A stretch of 64,000 nt of DNA from Pseudaminobacter sp040045035 (GTDB lineage: Bacteria > Pseudomonadota > Alphaproteobacteria > Rhizobiales > Rhizobiaceae), in contig NZ_JBDZDS010000003.1 of NCBI RefSeq assembly GCF_040045035.1, forward strand, positions 248,001-312,000, written 5' to 3'. Shown here in pieces: positions 9,584-19,432 of this stretch. The notes beneath the pieces are model-generated. The model searched no databases and had not been told where the DNA came from. It worked only from the letters and a program-made list of their open reading frames with translations. Every line of letters starts with the position of its first letter. The stretch's first letter is position 1. Position numbers and translations under genes: made by a program.

Positions 9584-10585
9584 ATGCGCTCGTTATTATT
9601 CTCAGCTGTTTCGACCCTGGCCGTTGCGGCCGCCCTGCCGGCGTTCGCCGCCGACAAGCTGACCGTCTACACCTATGAAAGTTTCACCTCCGAATGGGGT
9701 CCCGGCCCGCAGGTGAAGAAGGCTTTTGAAGCCGAATGCGGTTGCGAAGTCGACTTCGTCTCGGTCGCCGACGGCGTGGCCCTGCTCAACCGCGTCAAGC
9801 TCGAGGGAAGCTCGACCCAGGCAGATATCGTGCTCGGTCTCGACACCAACCTGACGGCCGAAGCCAAGGCCACCGGCCTGTTCGCGCCCTCGGGCATCGA
9901 CCTCGCCAATGTGCAGGTGCCGGGCGGCTGGAACGACGACACCTTCGTGCCCTTCGACTACGGCTATTTCGCCGTCATCTACAACACCGAGACGCTGAAG
10001 AACCCGCCGAAGAGCCTGAAGGAGCTGGTCGACGGCGACCCGGCCGAGAAGATCGCCATCCAGGACCCGCGCACCTCGACGCCGGGGCTCGGCCTGCTGC
10101 TCTGGGTCAAGGCGGTCTATGGCGACCAGGCGCCGGAAGCCTGGGCCAAGCTGAAGAAGCGCGTGCTGACGGTGACGCCGGGCTGGAGCGAGTCCTACGG
10201 CCTGTTCACCAAGGGCGAGGCGCCGATGGTGCTGTCCTACACCACCTCGCCGGCCTATCACATGGTTGCCGAGAAGACCGACAAGTACCAGGCCGCAAGC
10301 TTCGAGGAAGGCCACTATCTGCAGGTCGAGGTCGCCGGCATCACCACCACCGGCGAGAAGAACCCGCTGGCGAAAAAGTTCATGGAATTCATGACCGGCC
10401 CGGGCTTCCAGGACGCGATCCCCGAGACCAACTGGATGTTCCCGGCCGGCAAGACCGACAATCCGCTCGACCCCGCCTTCGACAGGCTCGTCAAGCCGAC
10501 CAAGACACTCATCATCAGCTCCGAGGACGTGGCTGCCAACCGCAAGGCCTGGGTGGACGAGTGGCTCGGCGTGATGAGCGAGTGA
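9584..10585 (+). CDS. thiB: Thiamine ABC transporter substrate-binding protein
   Basis: Periplasmic binding protein for thiamine and its phosphates. The start at 9584 has AAGGAGG (9572-9578) 5 bases before it; the in-frame ATG at 9569 overlaps that site. The 333 residues begin with a signal peptide (MRSLLFSAVSTLAVAAALPAFA, likely cut before ADKLTVYTY). The mature part shows the ThiB pattern TVYTYESFTSEWGPGP and the later SYTTSPAYH and ETNWMFPAG blocks. It is first gene of thiBPQ under the TPP riboswitch. Confidence 0.95.
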   Translation: MRSLLFSAVSTLAVAAALPAFAADKLTVYTYESFTSEWGPGPQVKKAFEAECGCEVDFVSVADGVALLNRVKLEGSSTQADIVLGLDTNLTAEAKATGLFAPSGIDLANVQVPGGWNDDTFVPFDYGYFAVIYNTETLKNPPKSLKELVDGDPAEKIAIQDPRTSTPGLGLLLWVKAVYGDQAPEAWAKLKKRVLTVTPGWSESYGLFTKGEAPMVLSYTTSPAYHMVAEKTDKYQAASFEEGHYLQVEVAGITTTGEKNPLAKKFMEFMTGPGFQDAIPETNWMFPAGKTDNPLDPAFDRLVKPTKTLIISSEDVAANRKAWVDEWLGVMSE

Positions 10586-10603
10586 GCGACAGCCGCAGCA
10601 TAT

Positions 10604-10748
10604 CCTCCCCCTTTGAGGGGGAGGTGCCGCCGCGGGCGACGGAGGGGGTTGCTGGAGGCAGCGCGGGACGCAATCGAATGTCGAGCACGGCCACAACGAC
10701 CCCACCCCCGGCCTTCGGCCGGCCCCTCCCCTCGAGGGGGAGGGAGGC
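10604..10748 (+). repeat. Mosaic palindromic repeat element
   Basis: Begins with a self-complementary CCTCCCCCTTTGAGGGGGAGG-type palindrome (10604-10624) and ends with CCCCTCCCCTCGAGGGGGAG (about 10724-10742). Between them lie GGAGGGGG, ACCCCACCCCC and CCGGCCTTCGGCCGG inverted segments. The organisation resembles rhizobial intergenic mosaic elements. It fills the thiB-thiP gap and overlaps the first roughly 23 codons of thiP. Confidence 0.75.
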
Positions 10749-12354
10749 GCGCGACTCCCGCGTCACCGCTGGCGTCATCGCGCTGGCCGCTATCGCCGTT
10801 CTGATCGGCGGCGCTTTCGCGGGATTGCTGCTTGAGGGCATCGAAGACCTGTCGGGTGCGATTGCCGCCTTCGACGGCTATCTCTTTCGTGTCGCCCGCT
10901 TCACGCTGTGGCAGGCGATGCTTTCGACCTTGCTCTCAGTGGTGCCGGCTATTTTCGTTGCCCGCGCGCTTTCGCGGCATCCGAAATTCCCGGGCCGCGG
11001 CCTGATCCTCAAGCTCTTTGCCGTACCGCTGGCCTTGCCGGCCATCGTCGCCGCGCTCGGCGTGCTCGCGCTCTATGGCCGCGCCGGCTATTTCGCCGGC
11101 CCTCTGGCAAGGATTTCGGGCGGGGACTGGCCGGGCATCTATGGCTTGTCGGGCATCCTGGTCGCGCATGTGTTCTTCAACCTGCCGCTCGCAACCCGCC
11201 TGTTCCTGGAAGCGCTGAATACCGTGCCGGCCGACCAGTGGCGGCTGGCGAGCCAGCTCGGCATGGGCGCGCGCGCAGGCTTCCGGCTGATCGAATGGCC
11301 GGCGCTGCGCGCCAGCCTGCCCGGCGTGGCGGGCCTCGTCTTCATGCTCTGCATCACCTCCTTTACCATCGTGCTGACGCTGGGCGGCGGGCCGCGTGCC
11401 TCGACGCTGGAGGTGGCGATCTACCAATCGCTGCGCTTCGACTTCGACCCGGCCCGCGCCGTGGCGCTGACGGCACTGCAGATCCTGCTCACCGTGGCCG
11501 TGGTGGCGGCACTGGCGAGGCTCGGCGCCAATGTCACCGGCGACGCAAACCTCTCCGTGGTTCCGCGCCGCTACATTCCCGCAAGTCGCGGCGAAACCGC
11601 GTTCGACATAGCGTTGATCGCCATTACCCTCGTCTTCGTCACCGGGCCGATGCTGGCGATGGTCCTTTCCGGGCTCGAGGCCGATCTCGCCCGCCTGGCC
11701 GGCGAAACCACGGTGCGCCGCGCCGCCGCCACAAGCCTCGTGCTGGCCTGCCTGTCGGCGCTGCTGTGCGTGGTGCTGACCGTGGCGCTCACCATGGCGC
11801 GTCGGGCGCTGGCGCTGCAGCGTGCCGGCAAGGGAACGCGCAGCCTGCTGGAGCGCGCGACCGACACCGGCGCAGGCTTTGTGTTGGTCGTGCCGCCGAT
11901 CGTCATCGGCGCCGGCTGGTTCGTGCTTTTGCGCAACACCCAAAATGTCTTCGCGCTGGCGCCGGTGATGGTGGTGACGGTCAATGCCGTGATGGCGATG
12001 CCGTTTGCGCTGCGCGCGGTGCGCCCGGCCTATGATGCCGCCAGCGAACGGCACGAGCGCCTGTGCGCCCAACTCGGCATTGTCGGCTGGAGCCGCCTTC
12101 GCCTCATCGAATGGCCCGTCCTGCGCCGCCCACTCTCCACCGCCTTCGCCTTCGCCATGGCGCTGTCGCTCGGCGATCTCGGCGTCATCGCGCTGTTCGG
12201 CAGCGACCAGGTGCAAACCCTTCCCTACCTGCTGCTTGCCCGCATGGGCAGCTATCGCACCGCTGACGCCGCAGGTCTTGCCCTGCTGCTCGGTCTCATC
12301 TGCCTCGCGCTGATGGCGCTTGCCGACCGCCTCGGAAAGGACACCACGCCATGA
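10678..12354 (+). CDS. thiP: Thiamine ABC transporter permease
   Basis: Inner-membrane permease, 558 residues, with two fused permease halves. The first half carries an EAA-type loop around AARAGFRLIEWPAL and the second around GIVGWSRLRLIEWPVL, with about twelve hydrophobic segments. The frame is open far upstream, but only ATG 10678 gives a sensible length. The first roughly 23 residues (MSSTATTTPPPAFGRPLPSR) are encoded by the repeat element, and the next possible start (TTG about 10825) would remove part of the first membrane segment. The stop overlaps the thiQ start (ATGA, 12351-12354), so translation is probably coupled. Confidence 0.9.
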   Translation: MSSTATTTPPPAFGRPLPSRGREARDSRVTAGVIALAAIAVLIGGAFAGLLLEGIEDLSGAIAAFDGYLFRVARFTLWQAMLSTLLSVVPAIFVARALSRHPKFPGRGLILKLFAVPLALPAIVAALGVLALYGRAGYFAGPLARISGGDWPGIYGLSGILVAHVFFNLPLATRLFLEALNTVPADQWRLASQLGMGARAGFRLIEWPALRASLPGVAGLVFMLCITSFTIVLTLGGGPRASTLEVAIYQSLRFDFDPARAVALTALQILLTVAVVAALARLGANVTGDANLSVVPRRYIPASRGETAFDIALIAITLVFVTGPMLAMVLSGLEADLARLAGETTVRRAAATSLVLACLSALLCVVLTVALTMARRALALQRAGKGTRSLLERATDTGAGFVLVVPPIVIGAGWFVLLRNTQNVFALAPVMVVTVNAVMAMPFALRAVRPAYDAASERHERLCAQLGIVGWSRLRLIEWPVLRRPLSTAFAFAMALSLGDLGVIALFGSDQVQTLPYLLLARMGSYRTADAAGLALLLGLICLALMALADRLGKDTTP

Positions 12355-13124
12355 CCTCGCTCGCCCGGACCGGAGGCATCGACGTCAGGCTGGATGATGT
12401 CGCCTTCACCTACGAGGACATGCGCATGCGCTTCGACGCGACGATCGAGGCCGGTTCCATCACTTCCGTGATGGGGCCCAGCGGTGCCGGCAAGTCGACC
12501 TTCCTCAACCTGATCGCCGGCTTCGAGAAGCCGGAGGCTGGCCGCGTGCTGATGGGCGGCATCGACGTCACCAAGGCGCCGCCTTCGGCACGGCCGGTGT
12601 CGATGGTCTTCCAGGAAAACAATCTCTTCGCCCATCTCAGCGTCGAGCAGAATGTCGGCCTCGGGCGTTCACCGGCGCTGCGGCTGACCGAAGCCGACCG
12701 CGCGGCTGTGGCCGACGCTCTCGCCCGCACCGGACTTGCCGGCAAGGAGAAGCGCCTGCCGCGCGAGCTTTCCGGCGGCGAGCGCCAACGCGTGGCCCTG
12801 GCGCGGGTGCTGGTGCGCAACCGGCCGGTGCTTCTGCTGGACGAGCCATTCGCCTCGCTCGGCCCTGCCCTGCGCGAGGACATGGTGGACCTCGTTATGT
12901 CCGTTCATAAAGAACGAGGCATGACTGTTGTTTTCGTGACACACCAACCCGAGGACGCCAGGCGAATCGGCGGAAATCTGCTGTTTCTCGAACGGGGAAC
13001 GGTCGTTGCGGCCGGCAAAACGGCGGCATTTTTCGACGAGGACGGGCCCGAGGCCTTCCGCAACTACGTCGGAACGGGAAGCAATGTGGCACAAATCCCG
13101 GAAATTGCCCGGAAGCCGACATAA
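12351..13124 (+). CDS. thiQ: Thiamine ABC transporter ATP-binding protein
   Basis: ATPase of the thiamine importer, 257 residues. It has Walker A GPSGAGKST (about 44-52), Q-loop MVFQENNLF, signature LSGGERQRVALARVL, Walker B LLLDEPFASLGP and the H-loop VTHQPEDA. The ATG overlaps the thiP stop by 4 bases. The C-terminal part after the H-loop is short and has no extra regulatory domain, as is normal for ThiQ. Confidence 0.94.
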   Translation: MTSLARTGGIDVRLDDVAFTYEDMRMRFDATIEAGSITSVMGPSGAGKSTFLNLIAGFEKPEAGRVLMGGIDVTKAPPSARPVSMVFQENNLFAHLSVEQNVGLGRSPALRLTEADRAAVADALARTGLAGKEKRLPRELSGGERQRVALARVLVRNRPVLLLDEPFASLGPALREDMVDLVMSVHKERGMTVVFVTHQPEDARRIGGNLLFLERGTVVAAGKTAAFFDEDGPEAFRNYVGTGSNVAQIPEIARKPT

Positions 13125-13313
13125 TTTTTAGCGAGAGCACCGCTTCAGGGCTCGTCCGGATTCTTGTTTTGTCAGACGGAGTATGGCTACGTCCTGCGAT
13201 ACGGCTTGCGGTGCTTCGCGGCCATGCCCGACGAAAGGAACTGATCTCTGTCGACCTGCCTGACTATCGCCGGATGGACGCTCCCGCCCGCAGGAACGTG
13301 CCTGCGCGCCGGC

Positions 13314-14756
13314 ATGGCTGCCGCCCTGCTGGCGCTGGTCGCCGGCTGTCAGACGATCAGCGGCGACGTGAAGGAATCGGGCTTCCAGCCCTCCAACAAT
13401 CCCGTCACGGTCGACAACGTCTCGCGCAACGACCGCATGGCCGAGCTTGCCAAGAGCCAGCACCCGCGCATCCTGGCCACCTATGGCGGCGAATACTCCG
13501 ACCCGAAGCTGGAGCGCATGGTCGCCAAGGTGGTGGGCAACCTAACCACCGTGTCCGGCAACCCGACCCAGGCCTACCGCATCACCATCCTGAATTCGCC
13601 CAACGTCAACGCCTTCGCGCTGCCTGGCGGCTATCTCTACGTCACGCGCGGCCTACTGGCGCTCGCCAACGATTCGGCTGAGCTTGCCGCCGTCATCGCC
13701 CACGAGATGGGCCATGTGACGGCCAACCACGGCGTCCAGCGCCAACAGAAGGAAGCCGAGGAAGTGCTGGCCACCAAGGTGGTGACCGATGTGCTGGGCG
13801 AGAGCCCGACGGCCAAGGCTGCGCTGATCCGCGGCAAGCTCCGGCTTGCGCAGTTCTCGCGCAACCAAGAGCTTGAGGCCGACGCCGTCGGCATCAAGGC
13901 CAGCGGCCAGGCCGGCTTCGACCCCTACGCGGCCGGCCGCTTCCTGCAGTCCATGGCCGCCTACAGCGACTTCCGCTCTGTCACCGGCGCCACCGATCCG
14001 AGCCTCGACTTCCTGGCCAGCCACCCCAACACGCCGCAGCGCATCGAGCTTGCTCAGCGCCATGCGCGCCTCGTCGGGCCGCCCGGCTTTGGCGTGCGCG
14101 ACCGCGATTCCTTCCTGACCGGCATCGACGGCATGCTCTATGGCGACACGCCGGAAGAAGGCTATGTGCGTGGGTCGACCTTCCTGCACCCGGGCCTCGG
14201 CATCTCCTTCACCGTGCCCTCCGGCTTCGTCATCGACAACAGTGCCGCCGCCGTCACCGCCAGCGGACCGGGCGACATGGCCATCCGCTTCGACGGCGTA
14301 ACCATCGACCGGAAACTTTCGCTGAGCCACTATCTGCGCAGCGGCTGGGTCGCGGGGCTGGAGGCCGACAGCGTGCGGGCCGAGACAATCAACGGCAACG
14401 AGGCAGCCACGGCCACCGCACGCGCCGACGGCTGGCAGTTCGGCATCACCGTCGTCCGCGAGGGCGAGCAGGTCTACCGCCTGCTGACGGCCGCCCCGCT
14501 GGCGAGCACGTCGCTCGCATCCGTGTCGCGCTCGGTGAGCGACAGCTTCCACGTGCTGACGCCGGACGAGAAGGCAGCACTTAAGCCGCTGCGCATCCGG
14601 GTCGTCACGGTGCAGCCAGGCCAGACCATCGGCACGCTTGCCGCCAACATGGTCGGCGTCGACCGCAAGCTCGACCTGTTCCGCGTGCTGAACGGGCTAG
14701 CCCCCGGTGCGGCGGTGTCGGCCGGCGACAAGGTCAAGATCGTCACCGACAAATAA
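13314..14756 (+). CDS. M48 family zinc metalloprotease, lipoprotein-like
   Basis: A Zn protease of the BepA/YfgC-like group, probably periplasmic and involved in envelope protein quality control. Zinc motif HEMGH is at 130-134, with the later ELEADAVG glutamate as third ligand. The C-terminus (PLRIRVVTVQPGQTIGTLA to the end) looks like a LysM-like module. From ATG 13314 the first residues MAAALLALVAGC give a lipobox (LVAGC) but lack the usual basic n-region. Upstream in frame there is no ATG, GTG or TTG before a stop at 13242, only CTG codons, so the true start is uncertain. Length (480) fits the family. Confidence 0.88.
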   Translation: MAAALLALVAGCQTISGDVKESGFQPSNNPVTVDNVSRNDRMAELAKSQHPRILATYGGEYSDPKLERMVAKVVGNLTTVSGNPTQAYRITILNSPNVNAFALPGGYLYVTRGLLALANDSAELAAVIAHEMGHVTANHGVQRQQKEAEEVLATKVVTDVLGESPTAKAALIRGKLRLAQFSRNQELEADAVGIKASGQAGFDPYAAGRFLQSMAAYSDFRSVTGATDPSLDFLASHPNTPQRIELAQRHARLVGPPGFGVRDRDSFLTGIDGMLYGDTPEEGYVRGSTFLHPGLGISFTVPSGFVIDNSAAAVTASGPGDMAIRFDGVTIDRKLSLSHYLRSGWVAGLEADSVRAETINGNEAATATARADGWQFGITVVREGEQVYRLLTAAPLASTSLASVSRSVSDSFHVLTPDEKAALKPLRIRVVTVQPGQTIGTLAANMVGVDRKLDLFRVLNGLAPGAAVSAGDKVKIVTDK

Positions 14757-14803
14757 GGCCCCCCTTTCGGGAGGCCCAATTTTCCGAAGGTTTGGCCCCT
14801 GCC
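14757..14803. terminator. Short intergenic stretch between convergent genes
   Basis: GGCCCCCCTTTCGGGAGGCC (about 14758-14777) is an imperfect hairpin followed by AATTTTCC. It is the only candidate terminator between the M48 gene and rpoH. Confidence 0.4.
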
Positions 14804-15664
<861 letters not shown>

Positions 15665-15794
15665 GCTGCGCTCCCAAACTCTGGCGCAATTGCATTCCAA
15701 GTTGCGATTCTGGTGAGGTTCGCGGGGGAAGGATTTTGCAGTACCCGCGAGCCGCCCTACACGTCTTGCAACGCCCAGATCGAAGGAATGTTCC

Positions 15795-17585
15795 ATGATC
15801 TCCGTCGACCGCGCCGAGCTCGCCTTCCAGCTGTTTGACGTCCTGCCAACCGCGAATCTGGCGGCGCTGATACGGTTCGCCGACTACGACCGCACCGCGA
15901 TGGACGGGGTTCTGGACACGGCCGAGCGCATCGCCATGGAGCATTTTCTGCCGCATGCGGCGGTGCTCGACCTCGACGAGCCGCGCTTCGAGGACGGCAA
16001 GGTGGTGATGGATGAGCGCGTCGGCGCAGCCCTTGCGGTCTATCGCGAGGCGGGCTTTTTCGGCGCAGGCTTCGACCGCGAATTGGGCGGCATGCAGATG
16101 CCGGAAACACTGCGCGCGGCCACCGACTTCATGTTCTGCATGGCCAATATCTCCACCGCCGCCTATCCCATGCTGACGATGGGAGCCGCCAATCTCATCG
16201 CCGCCTTTGGAACGGACGAGCAGAAGGCGCTTTTCCTGCGACCGATGATCGAGGGGCGCTTCTTCGGCACGATGTGCCTGTCGGAACCGCAGGCGGGCTC
16301 CTCGCTCGCCGACATCGCCACGCGGGCCGAGCCGGACGGCGACGGCGGCTATCTGCTGACCGGCAGCAAGATGTGGATCTCGGGCGGCGACCAGGAGATC
16401 TCGGAAAACATCGTCCACATGGTGCTGGCTCGACTACCTGGCAGCCCGGCGGGCGTGAAGGGTGTGTCGCTGTTCATAGTGCCCAAGTTCCTGGTCAACG
16501 AGGACGGCTCGCCGGGCGACCGCAACGGCGTGGCGCTGGTGGGCCTCAACCACAAGATGGGCTATCGCGGCACCACCAACGCGGCCCTCAATCTGGGCGA
16601 GGATTTGCCCTGCCGCGGCTATCTCGTCGGCGAGCCGGACAAGGGGCTCTCCTACATGTTCCAGATGATGAACCAGGCGCGCATCGCGGTCGGCCTGGGC
16701 GCGACGGCGCTGGGCGCGGCCGGCTACCGCGCCTCACTGCTCTACGCCAGGGAGCGGCCGCAGGGCCGCCTGCCCGACAACAAGGACCCGCACGGCGCGC
16801 CGGTGCCCATCATCGAGCATGCCGACGTCCGCCGCATGCTGCTTGCGCAGAAGGCAGCCGCGGAGGGCGCGCTGGCGCTGCTGCTCTATGCCGCCTTCCT
16901 CGTCGATGCGATCAGGGCGGCGCCAAGCCCCGAGGCCAGCCACGACAGCCAGTTGCTGCTCGACCTGCTCACGCCCATCGCCAAGTCGTGGCCGGCGGAA
17001 TTCTGCCTGGAGGCCAACAGCCTGGCGATCCAGGTGCTCGGCGGCTATGGCTACACGCACGACTATCCCGTGGAGCGCCTCTATCGCGACAACCGCGCGA
17101 ACTCGATCCATGAGGGCACGCACGGCATCCACGGCCTGGACCTGCTCGGCCGCAGGGTGATGCAGGAGAATGGCGCCGGCGTGAAGGTGCTGGCGGCGCG
17201 GGTGATGGCCGATGTCACCCAGGCGCATGCCGTTCCCGCACTGACCGCCTACGCCGAGACGCTCGCCGAACATCTGCGCGAGGCCGTGGCCACCACCGGC
17301 AGGCTTGCCGGCACGGTGGGCATCGATCCCCGGCTCGGTCTTGCCAATGCCACGCTCTATCTCGACATGATGGGCCACGTCGTCATCGCCTGGATGTGGC
17401 TGCGGCAGGCGCTTGCCGCCATTCGCAAGCGTGGCGCGGAGGACGCGAACGTCGACTTCCTGCAGGGCAAGCTCACCGCCTGCCGCTATTTCTTCACTTA
17501 TGAACTGCCCAAGGCCCGCACCCAGCGCGCCCTGCTCGACAGCCTGGACGACACGACGCTGACTGTGCGGCCGGAATGGTTCTGA
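15795..17585 (+). CDS. Acyl-CoA dehydrogenase
   Basis: FAD enzyme making trans-2-enoyl-CoA, 596 residues. This is the long ACAD form (like DmdC or FadE-type rhizobial proteins) with an N-terminal extension before the core. Core signatures are MCLSEPQAGSSLADI (FAD and substrate loop), KMWISGGD, and the C-terminal QVLGGYGYTHDYPVERLYRDNR. The catalytic-base region IHEGTHGIHGLDLLGRR is followed by an extra C-terminal domain of about 150 residues. The substrate cannot be told from sequence; medium- or long-chain acyl-CoA or 3-methylmercaptopropionyl-CoA are possible. It stands alone, with a divergent rpoH upstream. Confidence 0.9.
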   Translation: MISVDRAELAFQLFDVLPTANLAALIRFADYDRTAMDGVLDTAERIAMEHFLPHAAVLDLDEPRFEDGKVVMDERVGAALAVYREAGFFGAGFDRELGGMQMPETLRAATDFMFCMANISTAAYPMLTMGAANLIAAFGTDEQKALFLRPMIEGRFFGTMCLSEPQAGSSLADIATRAEPDGDGGYLLTGSKMWISGGDQEISENIVHMVLARLPGSPAGVKGVSLFIVPKFLVNEDGSPGDRNGVALVGLNHKMGYRGTTNAALNLGEDLPCRGYLVGEPDKGLSYMFQMMNQARIAVGLGATALGAAGYRASLLYARERPQGRLPDNKDPHGAPVPIIEHADVRRMLLAQKAAAEGALALLLYAAFLVDAIRAAPSPEASHDSQLLLDLLTPIAKSWPAEFCLEANSLAIQVLGGYGYTHDYPVERLYRDNRANSIHEGTHGIHGLDLLGRRVMQENGAGVKVLAARVMADVTQAHAVPALTAYAETLAEHLREAVATTGRLAGTVGIDPRLGLANATLYLDMMGHVVIAWMWLRQALAAIRKRGAEDANVDFLQGKLTACRYFFTYELPKARTQRALLDSLDDTTLTVRPEWF

Positions 17586-17617
17586 GCCCTTGCGGCCACC
17601 GGCGCGTACGCGTTGTC

Positions 17618-17809
17618 TCAGGAGAGCCGGATCTCGCCGTCCACCACGTGATTGAGATCAGTGCCTTCGGCCGTCAGCGTCATGCGCACATGCAAGCGGT
17701 CGCCGCTCACCTTGCCCTCGCGTACCACCGTCTCGATGGCCCGTTGAGAGGTGACGCCGACCTGCTTGAGGAATTTGCGGATCGACATGTTCAATGCGTC
17801 TTCATCCAT
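17618..17809 (-). CDS. DUF6494 family small protein
   Basis: A 63-residue protein, MDEDALNMSIRKFLKQVGVT then SQRAIE...GEIRLS, matching my memory of the DUF6494 family. I preferred ATG 17809 over 17815 because on the minus strand AGGAGG abuts 17815 directly but sits 6 bases before 17809. Function is unknown. It is convergent with the acyl-CoA dehydrogenase (32 bp apart). Confidence 0.8.
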   Translation of the reverse strand: MDEDALNMSIRKFLKQVGVTSQRAIETVVREGKVSGDRLHVRMTLTAEGTDLNHVVDGEIRLS

Positions 17810-17921
17810 GGCCATCCTCCTGTCTCTGCACGCGCCGGCGATTGTAGGCCGACGCGGCCCAGGGACAAGAGCTGCGCCAACTCCACTTTCGGCCCTGCCC
17901 TTCACCCGTGAGCCCAACAAA

Positions 17922-17946
17922 AAACCCGGCGTCGCCGCCGGGTTTT
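17922..17946 (-). terminator. Terminator after carD
   Basis: AAAACCCGGC ... GCCGGGTTTT hairpin about 31 bp beyond the carD stop. The A/T tracts on both sides allow action in either direction. Confidence 0.75.
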
Positions 17947-17977
17947 CGTTCAAGCGTGAAAGCTTCGAGGGGACGGC

Positions 17978-18565
17978 TTATGCAGCCTCTTCCTGCTCGG
18001 CTTCCTCGTTGTCGGCCTCAGCCTTGGAGCCGCGCTTGGGGCCCTTGGCAAGGTTGGTCTCGATCATGCGCACGGCCTCGGTTTCCGAGAGGCGGTTGAC
18101 GGCAGCGATCTCGCGGGCCATGCGGTCCAGCGCAGCCTCATAGAGCTGGCGCTCGGAATAGGACTGCTCCGGCTGGTTCTCGGCGCGGTACAGGTCGCGC
18201 ACGACCTCGGAGATCGAGATCAGGTCGCCCGAATTGATCTTGGCATCATATTCCTGGGCGCGGCGCGACCACATGGTGCGCTTCACGCGGGCGCGGCCCT
18301 GCAGCACCTTCAGCGCACGATCGACATAGTCCGTCTCGGACAGCTTGCGCATGCCGATGGAGGTCGCCTTGGCGACCGGCACCTTCAGGCGCATCTTGTC
18401 CTTCTGGAAGTCGATGACGAAGAGTTCCAGCTTGTGGCCGGCCACTTCCTGCTCGTCGATCGCCATGATCTGGCCGACGCCGTGCGCCGGGTAGACGATG
18501 TACTCGCCGGTCTTGAAGCCGTGACGGCCTGCTGCGGATTTCTTCTGCGTGGTTGCGGTTGCCAT
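17978..18565 (-). CDS. carD: CarD family transcription regulator
   Basis: RNA-polymerase-binding regulator that stabilises open complexes; 195 residues. The N-terminal RNAP interaction domain starts at FKTGEYIVYPAHGVGQI (about 17-33) and continues through VPVAKATSIGMRKLS. The helical C-terminal domain includes AQEYDAKINSGDLISISEVV and SERQLYEAALDRMAREIA. An acidic tail EADNEEAEQEEAA ends the protein. ATG 18565 has AAGGAG 11-12 bases upstream. The neighbouring helicase, S4 protein and ferredoxin all lie upstream on the same strand, a conserved rhizobial order. Confidence 0.93.
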   Translation of the reverse strand: MATATTQKKSAAGRHGFKTGEYIVYPAHGVGQIMAIDEQEVAGHKLELFVIDFQKDKMRLKVPVAKATSIGMRKLSETDYVDRALKVLQGRARVKRTMWSRRAQEYDAKINSGDLISISEVVRDLYRAENQPEQSYSERQLYEAALDRMAREIAAVNRLSETEAVRMIETNLAKGPKRGSKAEADNEEAEQEEAA

Positions 18566-18944
18566 TACGCCCTGAACTCCTTTTGTGGCGCCGGCCGAGC
18601 CGGCACACCTGTTGCACGGCCGTAGTGGCCGTGTAGTCGGGATGCCGCAAACGAAACAGGCAAACACTCCCTCCGGGAAAGCCGGGGGCTGGCAAACGGA
18701 TGCATTGCGTTTGCCCAGCCCAAGTCGCCTTGGTCCGAAGTTTGTGTTCACCTTTCAGTGATTAGGGCGTTGCGCCATAAATCGACAGCGTGTCAGCGGC
18801 ATGTTAAGGGCTTGATACCATAAAAAGTTGAAAGAATCAAGGTTTTGCCGCACGCGCAGGCGCAGCCCCGCGCTGCGGAGCTGTCATCCTTCATTCAACA
18901 TCTAGTGCACGCGCCGCCCGCGGCAAGCGCGCCCCCGAAGACTC
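18566..18944. other. Non-coding stretch between carD and fdxA
   Basis: About 380 bp. It should hold the carD promoter and 5' leader. It becomes AT-richer around 18770-18840, and I see a small GGCG..CGCC dyad near 18765. No ORF with coding character and no recognisable RNA were found. Confidence 0.5.
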
Positions 18945-19283
18945 TCAGTCGCCCGCGCCGGGTTCGGGTGAGAAGTACTTCTCGAATTTGCCGTCGACTC
19001 CGTCGAACTCCTTGGCGTCTGCCGGCGCATCCTTCTTCGACGTGATGTTCGGCCACTTGGAGGCGTATTCGGTATTGACCTCCAGCCACTTCTCGAGGCC
19101 AGGCTCGGTATCGGGCTTGATCGCATCCGCCGGGCACTCCGGCTCGCACACGCCGCAATCGATGCACTCGTCGGGATGGATGACGAGCATGTTCTCGCCT
19201 TCGTAGAAGCAGTCGACCGGACAGACCTCGACGCAGTCCATATATTTGCATTTGATGCAATTGTCGGTCACGACATAGGTCAT
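18945..19283 (-). CDS. fdxA: Seven-iron ferredoxin
   Basis: Electron carrier with one [3Fe-4S] and one [4Fe-4S] cluster, 112 residues, close to Azotobacter FdI in the cluster region. Cys9, Cys17 and Cys50 would bind the 3Fe cluster, and Cys21, Cys40, Cys43 and Cys46 the 4Fe cluster (CIKCKYMDCVEVCP and CIDCGVCEPECP). The C-terminal extension ends KYFSPEPGAGD. It is in the conserved block upstream of carD and downstream of the S4 protein; partner enzymes are not indicated here. Confidence 0.94.
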   Translation of the reverse strand: MTYVVTDNCIKCKYMDCVEVCPVDCFYEGENMLVIHPDECIDCGVCEPECPADAIKPDTEPGLEKWLEVNTEYASKWPNITSKKDAPADAKEFDGVDGKFEKYFSPEPGAGD

Positions 19284-19432
19284 GCTGTCTGCTCCCGGGA
19301 CTCGGGTCCACTCCTGATTATATGGGGTCAGGTAACCGCTTTGCGTAGGTCTTGCAAGGGCGGCCGTATCGCATAACGGCCCGGATTTGGAATGACTTTC
19401 TCCACACGGCCTTTCGGCCGCCAGGCAGCTGC

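Noticed and set aside
9736..10677. Upstream extension of the thiP frame through thiB
   Set aside because: The frame is open but overlaps thiB in another frame and encodes an Arg-rich shadow; thiP proteins are about 540-560 residues.
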